64,000 nucleotides of DNA from contig CALKIU010000006.1 in the NCBI GenBank assembly GCA_937995745.1, positions 17,786-81,785 of the forward strand, given 5' to 3'. The notes under the pieces are model-generated. The model was not told where the DNA came from. It saw nothing but the letters and a program-made list of their open reading frames with translations, and made no database searches. The stretch comes from an uncultured Bacillaceae bacterium (GTDB lineage Bacteria; Bacillota; Bacilli; Bacillales; Cytobacillaceae). Below are positions 57,847-64,000 of this stretch, in pieces. Made by a program: the position numbers and the translations under genes. The stretch's first letter is position 1. Every line of letters begins with the position of its first letter.

Positions 57847-59004
57847 GTGAACGGAAAAGGACATCCACATAAACATGGTCACGGACACGGTTTTGGCAAA
57901 ACGATTGATTACAACAAGAATCCTTTCATCGTGATTTGGGAAGTGACACGGGCTTGCGAGCTGAAATGTGTACATTGCCGTGCCGATGCACAGCCGAAGC
58001 CCCACCCGGATGAATTAACCCATGAAGAAGGGCTCCGCCTGATCGATCAAATTTATGAAATGGATAATCCGATGCTCGTCTTCACCGGCGGAGACTGCAT
58101 GCTCAGGGAAGACCTTTTTGAACTCGCGGATTATGCGATTAAAAAAGGCATGAGAGTATCGATGGTACCGAGTGCCACCCACAACGTGACAGTCGAGAAA
58201 ATGAAAAAATCGAAAGAAATCGGATTATCGCGGTGGGGTCTCAGTTTGGACGGTCCGACGCCGGAAATTCATGATAAATTCAGGGGAACACCCGGTTCCT
58301 TTGAGTTGACGATTGAGAAAATCAAACAGTTGCAAGAATTGAATATGCCGCTGCAAATTAATACGGTCATTTCCAGATACAATTATGACCATTTGGAAGA
58401 AATGGCGGAATTGGTGAAAGAGTTAAAGGCCGTGATGTGGTACATCTTTTTGCTTGTGCCGACGGGAAGGGGCCAATTGGATGCTTGTCTGACCGCGGCG
58501 GAGCACGAAAAGGTGTTTCTCTGGCTTTACGAACTGAGCAAGACGGCCCCGTATGACATTAAAACAACAGCCGCCCAGCATTTCCGCCGTGTCGTTCTCC
58601 AGCAGAAAATGCGGGAGAACAAAATTGAAAAAGGGGAAATCGATTACGAAGATTCCATTACCGGAACCCGGGCGGAAAAAATTGACGGTCTGAAAAGGGC
58701 GCCCAAGGGCGTCAATGACGGGAACGGCTTTATTTTCGTCTCCCATATCGGAGAAGTCATGCCGAGCGGTTTGCTTCCGATCGTTGTGGGTAATGTAAGG
58801 GAAAAACCACTCAAAGAAATTTACCGGGAATCGCCGGTTCTTAAAGAATTGCGCAATCCGGATCTTTACAAAGGAAAGTGCGGTGTTTGCGAATTTCGCT
58901 ACGTGTGCGGAGGTTCCCGTTCAAGAGCTTATGCGGTCACGGGAGATTATCTGGAAAGTGAGCCGTTCTGCGTGTATATCCCCCAAGCTTTGCGTAACAA
59001 ATAA
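57847..59004 (+). CDS. Radical SAM/SPASM protein (TIGR04053-like) with His-rich N-terminus
   Basis: 385 aa. Radical SAM motif CELKCVHCRA near residue 36 (CxxxCxxC), LVFTGGDCMLREDLF for the SAM-binding GGD region, and a C-terminal SPASM domain with CGVCEFRYVCGG and a later Cys. Related to AhbD/NirJ heme-maturation enzymes and to peptide-modifying SPASM proteins. The first 15 residues contain HPHKHGHGHG, possibly a metal-binding tail. I chose the GTG at 57847, five nt after GGTGA; an ATG at 57835 is the alternative. No precursor peptide or heme genes lie nearby; the DUF1646 transporter is divergent. Confidence 0.85.
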   Translation: MNGKGHPHKHGHGHGFGKTIDYNKNPFIVIWEVTRACELKCVHCRADAQPKPHPDELTHEEGLRLIDQIYEMDNPMLVFTGGDCMLREDLFELADYAIKKGMRVSMVPSATHNVTVEKMKKSKEIGLSRWGLSLDGPTPEIHDKFRGTPGSFELTIEKIKQLQELNMPLQINTVISRYNYDHLEEMAELVKELKAVMWYIFLLVPTGRGQLDACLTAAEHEKVFLWLYELSKTAPYDIKTTAAQHFRRVVLQQKMRENKIEKGEIDYEDSITGTRAEKIDGLKRAPKGVNDGNGFIFVSHIGEVMPSGLLPIVVGNVREKPLKEIYRESPVLKELRNPDLYKGKCGVCEFRYVCGGSRSRAYAVTGDYLESEPFCVYIPQALRNK

Positions 59005-59018
59005 ACACCATTGCCTCA

Positions 59019-59044
59019 TCCCTCCGGAAACGGAGGGATTTTTC
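59019..59044 (+). terminator. Rho-independent terminator after the radical SAM gene
   Basis: TCCCTCCG, GAAA tetraloop, CGGAGGGA, then T5. Confidence 0.9.
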
Positions 59045-59224
59045 AATGTTCCATTGTTTTGGCAACTTCTGAACAAAGGAAATTTTTTTCTTTTCAACAA
59101 TTAAAAATATTCTTCTTAATCATGGTATAATGAAAGTTAATGAGAATGTATTTTTTTCTGTTTAAGTAACAGGATTTACAGTAGTTTGTCAGGCAGGCTG
59201 ATTACCGGGAAAGGTGGTGAGAGA

Positions 59225-59848
59225 ATGAAGGGGGATCATCAGCATTTATTTATAGATTTTGAGTTTACCATGCCGGAGAAATCGGAAAGGTTTCGCGGTT
59301 TTTTTCCGGAAATTATTGAAGTCGGCATCGTTGCCGTGAAGAATGACCAGATTTATGACAAATATTCTTCTTTTGTTACGCCAATCAGTTTCCCTGTCTT
59401 GTCGGAACGCTGTAAATCTTTTCTCGGCATCACACAGGAACAAGTGGATAACGGTATATCATTCTACGATTTGGTCAGGAAGTTTGAAGAATATAATGAT
59501 AAAGCGGAAAAAACGACGATCGTCACTTGGGGCAATATGGATATGAAGGTTCTCCGCGACAACTGCCAAAAAAGGGGCGTTCCTTTCCCGTTAAGGGGCA
59601 AAGAACTCGATTTGTCGATGGAGTACAAACGCTTTTTCGGAGATGAAAATCAAACCGGTTTATGGAAAGCGGTTGAGGAATACGGCAAAAAAGGGACCGG
59701 AAAACATCACCGTGCATTGGACGACGCCTTGACGACGTATCACATTTACAAATTGGTGGAAGAAGACAAAAAGTATATGCAAAGACATGAACCGATGACG
59801 ATCGGCGACATCGTTGACTTTTCAAAACTGTTTAATAAATTTGCCTGA
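59225..59848 (+). CDS. kapD: DEDDh 3'-5' exonuclease KapD (KinA pathway inhibitor)
   Basis: 207 aa. Exonuclease motifs FIDFEFT (DxE), TWGNMDMKVL and HHRALDDALTTYHIY (HxxxxD) are intact. B. subtilis KapD inhibits the KinA route into sporulation when overproduced; it is also reported as part of the spore coat crust region. ATG at 59225 preceded by GGTGGTGA. TATAAT lies at 59126-59131. Confidence 0.92.
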   Translation: MKGDHQHLFIDFEFTMPEKSERFRGFFPEIIEVGIVAVKNDQIYDKYSSFVTPISFPVLSERCKSFLGITQEQVDNGISFYDLVRKFEEYNDKAEKTTIVTWGNMDMKVLRDNCQKRGVPFPLRGKELDLSMEYKRFFGDENQTGLWKAVEEYGKKGTGKHHRALDDALTTYHIYKLVEEDKKYMQRHEPMTIGDIVDFSKLFNKFA

Positions 59849-59887
59849 TAAGCCAAATCCTGTTTTACGGTTTGGCTTATTATTTTT
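59849..59887 (+). terminator. Rho-independent terminator after kapD
   Basis: AAGCCAAA/TTTGGCTT stem with a 13-nt loop and T-rich tail. The 300 bp that follow show no gene. Confidence 0.8.
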
Positions 59888-60185
59888 GTTAAAAATTCCT
59901 GGGTTTAACAACCTTCTTTATTGTTCCTCATCTAAGAAATCCCCTCGAGCGGCTTTTTCCGTTATTTTGCTTAGCAACCGGGCGAAAAGAAGCACCGTTT
60001 TTTCCTGGCCGGCAGCGACTGGACGTTGGAGTCCGTTCCTGCTCAATGGCTCATTGCACTTATATGCCTCTTTTATATTCTTTCCATCTATTTTCCCGAA
60101 TGTCCTCAAACACCTGATTATGGAAAAAAGAACACATCAATTGGTATAATTTTACATAATATCCTTCTGAAAAGGGGTGCTGTGC

Positions 60186-60389
60186 ATGCTTGGGGGAATA
60201 CTGCAGGCCGTTTTCTTGTATTTTCCGGAAGATAAAACGGAGTATATACCGGCGGTGATTACCACTCTACTCTTTGCTCTCGGAGCGTTGATTACGACGC
60301 GGCTGTTTGTTTTAAAATCGCGCAAAGAAGCGGAAGAAGCGAAAAAAATAGAGGAGCGGCTTATGCAAAATGAACAGGAGAAAGTTTGA
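60186..60389 (+). CDS. Small single-helix membrane protein
   Basis: 67 aa. An amphipathic start, one helix (about 20-42, YIPAVITTLLFALGALITTR), then a charged coiled-coil-like tail (KSRKEAEEAKKIEERLMQ). ATG with AAAAGGGGTG upstream and an extended -10 TTGGTATAAT at 60141-60150. Function unknown. A strong terminator follows. Confidence 0.75.
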   Translation: MLGGILQAVFLYFPEDKTEYIPAVITTLLFALGALITTRLFVLKSRKEAEEAKKIEERLMQNEQEKV

Positions 60390-60405
60390 CACGTTTTTCT
60401 ATGCA

Positions 60406-60453
60406 AATAAAAACCGTCCCGGCTTAAAAAGCCGAAGGACGGCGGTTTTTTTG
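60406..60453. terminator. Bidirectional terminator between the small membrane gene and patB
   Basis: Long GC-rich stem AAAACCGTCC..CGGCTT paired with AAGCCG..GGACGGCGGTTTT; T7 on the right, T-rich also on the minus strand. Confidence 0.85.
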
Positions 60454-60516
60454 TTTGCGGAAACAGAACAGACGGCGGCAGCCGCCCATTTTCTTGCCGC
60501 GACCGAAGGGAGACGG

Positions 60517-61689
60517 TTATGAACTGAATGCCTTTTTCAAACGGTTCAAACCTTCCATAAGAATTTTGCGGCTGCAGCCGACATTCATGCGCAGAAAGCC
60601 TTCTCCTCCTGGACCGTATTTTGGCCCCGGTTCCAGCCCGAGTTTGCCTTTTTTCGTGAGGGCGTCCCAAATTTCCCGATCGGACAAGCCCAATTTGCGG
60701 CAATCGAGCCAAATTAAATAGGTGGCATCGGGAATCATGACAGAAATCCCGGGAATTTCTCTGTCAATAAAATCTTTGGCGGTCATGATGTTTTCATAAA
60801 GGTAGTCAAGCAGTTCTTCAAGCCATTCTTCCCCGTGGCGGTAGGCGGTTTCCAGCCCGATGGCGGCAAACGGATTGAGGCTGTTGATCCCGAGGCGGGT
60901 TTGCACGGTCCGGAACGCCCGGCGCATGCGCTCGTTTTTGATAATAACGGTTGAAGCTTGCAGGCCGGCGAGGTTAAAAGTTTTGCTCGGCGCCATAAAT
61001 GTCACCGTTTTTTCGGCAATGTCCCCGCTTAATGAAGCAACGGGCACGTGTTTGTGCGGTTTAAAGACCAGGTCGGAATGGATTTCATCGGAGACGATGA
61101 TGACATCGTATTTCAGGCAAAGTTCGGCCATCTGCCGCAGTTCTTCTTCCGTCCATACCCGTCCGCCCGGATTGTGGGGATTGCAAAGCAAGAACAGTTT
61201 GACTCCTTCCCTCAACTTCGCCTCAAAGTCGTCCATGTTGATATGGAAACGGTTATCCTTTATTTCGAGCGGCGAGTGGACTATGACCCTGTTGTTATTT
61301 CTAATCATATTGAAAAACGGCGTATAAACCGGAGGCTGGACGAGAACTTTGTCGCCCGGTTCCGTCAGCGCCTGTATGGCCATGCCGATGGCCGGTACGA
61401 CGCCCGGGGTGTATAAAATCCACTCCGGTTCAATCACCCACCCGTGGCGTTTTTCGAGCCATTCTTTGAACGCTTCCCCGGCAGATGAAGGAACATAAGA
61501 ATAGCCGAAAATCCCGTGGTCCGCTCTTTGTCGAATCGCTTCGATCACTTCGGGCGGAGCTTCAAAATCCATATCGGCGACCCACATGGGCAATACATCA
61601 TCCGAACCGAACAGACTTTTTGTCAGTCCCCATTTCATGGACGCCGTATGTTTCCGGTCAATGTATTGGTCAAAATTGTATTTTGTCAT
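60517..61689 (-). CDS. patB: Cystathionine beta-lyase / C-S lyase PatB
   Basis: 390 aa class I/II PLP enzyme of the MalY/PatB group. MWVADMDFEAPPEVIEAI near residue 35, PLP lysine in APSKTFNLAG near 230, and RMNVGCSRKIL with the carboxylate-binding Arg. Splits cystathionine to homocysteine, pyruvate and ammonia; PatB also has cysteine desulfhydrase and general C-S lyase activity. ATG at 61689, seven nt after GAGGGTG; a GTG nine nt earlier is too close. Conserved near kapD in B. subtilis. Confidence 0.92.
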   Translation of the reverse strand: MTKYNFDQYIDRKHTASMKWGLTKSLFGSDDVLPMWVADMDFEAPPEVIEAIRQRADHGIFGYSYVPSSAGEAFKEWLEKRHGWVIEPEWILYTPGVVPAIGMAIQALTEPGDKVLVQPPVYTPFFNMIRNNNRVIVHSPLEIKDNRFHINMDDFEAKLREGVKLFLLCNPHNPGGRVWTEEELRQMAELCLKYDVIIVSDEIHSDLVFKPHKHVPVASLSGDIAEKTVTFMAPSKTFNLAGLQASTVIIKNERMRRAFRTVQTRLGINSLNPFAAIGLETAYRHGEEWLEELLDYLYENIMTAKDFIDREIPGISVMIPDATYLIWLDCRKLGLSDREIWDALTKKGKLGLEPGPKYGPGGEGFLRMNVGCSRKILMEGLNRLKKAFSS

Positions 61690-61960
61690 TTGCTGCACCC
61701 TCTTCTTTGGAAAAAATCAACGATTTCATACCATAATAAGTTATTATAACGAAAATGAACATTCCAAGAACGCCTTTTTGCTTAAAAGGCAAATTTTTAC
61801 GGATCAGGCGAGTGAAATTCCGTTTTAGCCCGCCTTTTCCTTCGCCGCGCTGATGTGCTAAACTAAGATTGTATTCACCGGACGACGATGCTCCGACAGG
61901 GATAACGGTAAAGTTTTATGAATGAAAGAAAAGAACACAGTTATGATGACATTAGTTTGT

Positions 61961-61966
61961 TATAAT
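61961..61966 (+). promoter_or_regulatory. Extended -10 box of alaR-alaT
   Basis: TGTTATAAT, an extended -10 with a weak -35, 38 bp before the alaR start. Confidence 0.5.
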
Positions 61967-62004
61967 TTAATTGCTTTATAAGAGCAATAAAAGGTGGGGG
62001 CATG

Positions 62005-62505
62005 ATGACATTAACGGAAAAAGAACTTGAAATTGTGGAAATTCTCGAAAAAAACGCGCGAATTCCCGTGGAAGATTTGGCGAAAATGGTCAACTTGAGT
62101 GTTGAGGAAACGGAAAGCATCATGAAAAGCCTCGAGGAACGAAATATCATCGTCCAATATGCCGCTTTGGTGGATTGGTCAAAAATTGACGGACATCAAG
62201 GTGTGACAGCGATGATCGAAGTAAAAGTCACGCCAAAGCGGGGAGTGGGCTTTGATGAAGTGGCAGAAAGAATTTACCGGTTTAAAGAAGTAAAATCCCT
62301 GTACTTAATGTCCGGTACCTATGATTTGGCTGTTACGATTGAAGCAAAAACGATGAATGAAGTTGCAAAATTTGTGGCGGAGAAACTGTCCACTCTGGAA
62401 TCTGTCGTGTCGACAACGACGCATTTTATTATGAAAAAGTATAAGCATGACGGAACGATATTTGATCAAACAGATGATGATAAACGGATCGTGGTGTCAC
62501 CGTGA
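62005..62505 (+). CDS. alaR: Lrp/AsnC family transcriptional regulator AlaR
   Basis: 166 aa. AsnC-type winged HTH (about 1-60, KELEIVEILEKNARIP then VEDLAKMVNLSVEE) followed by an RAM ligand domain (TAMIEVKVTPKRG, YLMSGTYDLAVTIE). B. subtilis AlaR (YugG) activates alaT for alanine synthesis. Two ATGs, 62002 and 62005, follow AAAGGTGG; I chose the second for spacing. Its stop overlaps the alaT start. Confidence 0.92.
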   Translation: MTLTEKELEIVEILEKNARIPVEDLAKMVNLSVEETESIMKSLEERNIIVQYAALVDWSKIDGHQGVTAMIEVKVTPKRGVGFDEVAERIYRFKEVKSLYLMSGTYDLAVTIEAKTMNEVAKFVAEKLSTLESVVSTTTHFIMKKYKHDGTIFDQTDDDKRIVVSP

Positions 62506-63674
62506 TGAGCAAAACAAAAAGATCATTTTTGGCGAAAACAGTAGCAGAAATGAAACCGTCCGGTATCCGAAGATTTTTTGACCTTGCTTCCGGCATGGAG
62601 GGGGTTGTCTCCCTCGGCGTCGGCGAACCGGATTTTGTTACCTCTTGGGCCGTCCGGGAAGCAGCCATATTGTCGCTTGAGCAAGGCTATACGTCTTATA
62701 CGGCCAATGCCGGCCTGCCTGAGTTGCGGAAAGAAATAGCCGCCTATGTGGACAGATCTTTCCGTGTCCAATATTCGCCGGAAGATGAAATAATCGTCAC
62801 TGTCGGCGCAAGCCAGGCTCTTGACATTGCATTGCGGGCGATTACGGATCCGGGCGATGAAGTCATCGTTGTGGAACCGAGCTTCGTTTCTTATGCACCC
62901 CTTGTAGCCCTGGCAGGGGGAACTCCCGTCATAGTCAATACGGATAAAGCCCATGATTTTAAAGTGCAAGTCGCGGAACTGGAAAAAGCTGTGACAGATA
63001 AAACAAAGGCGCTTATTATCTGTTCGCCGAATAACCCGACGGGCACGATGTTGAATGCCAAAGATTTGGCGGCAATTGCCGAATTTGCGAAAAAGCACGA
63101 TATACTCGTGTTGTCGGATGAAATTTATTCCGAACTCGTCTATGATGAAGAGTTTATCAGCATGGCGTCGCTTCCGGAAATGAGGGAACGCACGATCTTA
63201 ATCAACGGTTTTTCCAAAGGATTCGCCATGACGGGGTGGCGCCTCGGATTTGTCTGCGCGCCGAGGGAGATTGCGAAGGCGATGCTGAAAATTCATCAGT
63301 ACGCAATGATGTGCGCGCCGACGATGTCCCAATATGCCGCATTGGAGGCTTTGAGAAACGGGCGCGAAGATGTAATCGAAATGCGCAACAGCTACCGGCG
63401 CAGACGAAATTATTTTGTGCAGTCGATGAATGAAATCGGGCTCGAATGCCATATTCCCGGCGGAGCATTTTATGCCTTCCCGTCCATTAAAAGCACCGGA
63501 TTGTCCTCTGAAGAATTTGCCGAACGGCTCCTTCTTGAAGAAAAAGTGGCCGTCGTACCCGGCAATGCTTTTGGTGAAAGCGGGGAAGGACATATCCGCT
63601 GTTCATATGCTTCTTCCATGGCCCAGCTTCAGGAAGCGGTCAAACGGATGAAGAGGTTTCTTGACAGGCTGTAA
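62505..63674 (+). CDS. alaT: Alanine-synthesising aminotransferase AlaT
   Basis: 389 aa, class I aminotransferase. PLP lysine in INGFSKGFAMTGWRLGF near residue 234, CSPNNPTG, and LSDEIYSELVYD. In B. subtilis AlaT makes alanine from pyruvate under AlaR control. ATG at 62505 overlaps the alaR stop; a GTG three nt earlier is possible. Confidence 0.93.
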   Translation: MSKTKRSFLAKTVAEMKPSGIRRFFDLASGMEGVVSLGVGEPDFVTSWAVREAAILSLEQGYTSYTANAGLPELRKEIAAYVDRSFRVQYSPEDEIIVTVGASQALDIALRAITDPGDEVIVVEPSFVSYAPLVALAGGTPVIVNTDKAHDFKVQVAELEKAVTDKTKALIICSPNNPTGTMLNAKDLAAIAEFAKKHDILVLSDEIYSELVYDEEFISMASLPEMRERTILINGFSKGFAMTGWRLGFVCAPREIAKAMLKIHQYAMMCAPTMSQYAALEALRNGREDVIEMRNSYRRRRNYFVQSMNEIGLECHIPGGAFYAFPSIKSTGLSSEEFAERLLLEEKVAVVPGNAFGESGEGHIRCSYASSMAQLQEAVKRMKRFLDRL

Positions 63675-63757
63675 CGAAAGCCGTATCAAAGGCAATGGGG
63701 GAAAGATGGTCGCAGCCTGCCGCCGCATACGGCAGAAGAGCGATCTGAAAGAAATAT

Positions 63758-63791
63758 GAAACGGGGGGCGGATATGGCACCCCGTTTTATT
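63758..63791 (+). terminator. Probable terminator after alaT
   Basis: AAACGGGG/CCCCGTTT stem with a 13-nt loop and TTATT tail. Beyond it, to the window end, is another GC-rich stem (GGCTGTCC/GGACAGCC, about 63834-63870) and AT-rich sequence without a gene. Confidence 0.6.
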
Positions 63792-64000
63792 ATGGCCGGA
63801 AAAAGGATGGGATGAAAAGTGCGGCAAAAGAAATGGCTGTCCCGGCAAAATGCTTGTTTTGGGGACAGCCGTATATATAAAAAGGGGGAATACTAGAAAG
63901 CCTTAGTATTAGAATAACCAATAAATAGCAATTCGATACCTAACAAATGTCATTTTTTTCACAAATTTTTTATCATGATTGCAGAAATATAGCAAAAAAA

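Overview
The window is chromosomal DNA of an endospore-forming, Gram-positive Bacillaceae member with moderate G+C. It carries spore germination genes, the cortex peptidase LytH, the sporulation-linked YunB and KapD, strong AAGGAGG-type ribosome binding sites, many ATG/GTG/TTG starts, and SAM and lysine riboswitches. Gene content and order follow the yus-yur-yun-yut-yum-yui-yux-yug part of the Bacillus subtilis chromosome, in the opposite numerical direction. Several genes match B. subtilis protein lengths (as I recall them) almost to the residue, so most symbols come from that synteny. A thermophilic Bacillus relative such as Caldibacillus or Geobacillus is plausible, but that is inference. 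I saw no rRNA, tRNA, CRISPR array, prophage or insertion sequence.

Layout. 118-3778 (minus): a gerA-type operon for germinant receptor subunits A, B and C. 4186-10210: small yuzL, divergent from the fatty acid beta-oxidation genes fadN-fadA-fadE. 10451-12052: yusI, gcvH, yusF, yusE. 12329-16912: methionine block, with a SAM riboswitch before metY and a second before metNIQ. 17179-23317: a long AT-rich gap with one small ORF, then sufCDSUB for Fe-S cluster assembly. 23467-28989: a ComP/ComA-like two-component system on the minus strand, divergent from an undescribed 26-residue hydrophobic peptide gene and an ABC transporter pair. 29455-30594: yunC and yunB. 30587-34547: a lysine riboswitch driving an NhaC-family carrier, then an NSS-family amino acid symporter with its 34-residue MetS-type small subunit. 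34606-41467: lytH, lipA, yutD, two small minus-strand genes, yutE, yutF, yutG and yutH.

41600-44983: hom-thrC-thrB (threonine synthesis) behind a good sigma-A promoter and a CodY-like site. 45063-51326: Fe-S and redox proteins (NifU-like YutI, YuzD, NDH-2-like YutJ, YuzB, A-type carrier YutM, ferredoxin-NADP reductase YumC, NDH-2 YumB with a Rex-like operator). 51616-54583: yuiB, yuiC and pepA. 54990-56389: a small Gly/Tyr-rich protein, a YuzC-like protein and menI. 56544-59004: a DUF1646 cation transporter and a divergent radical SAM/SPASM protein with a His-rich N-terminus. 59225-63674: kapD, a small membrane protein, patB and alaR-alaT.

Functional links. Sulfur and Fe-S metabolism run through the window: SAM-controlled methionine synthesis and uptake, SufS/SufU sulfur mobilisation, LipA (an Fe-S enzyme) acting on GcvH-type lipoyl domains, late-acting YutM and YutI, and PatB. 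The least ordinary parts are the peptide/two-component/ABC cassette at 23.5-29.0 kb, the damaged-looking 5' end of fadA, and the yunB start codon lying in the U-tract of a terminator-like hairpin.
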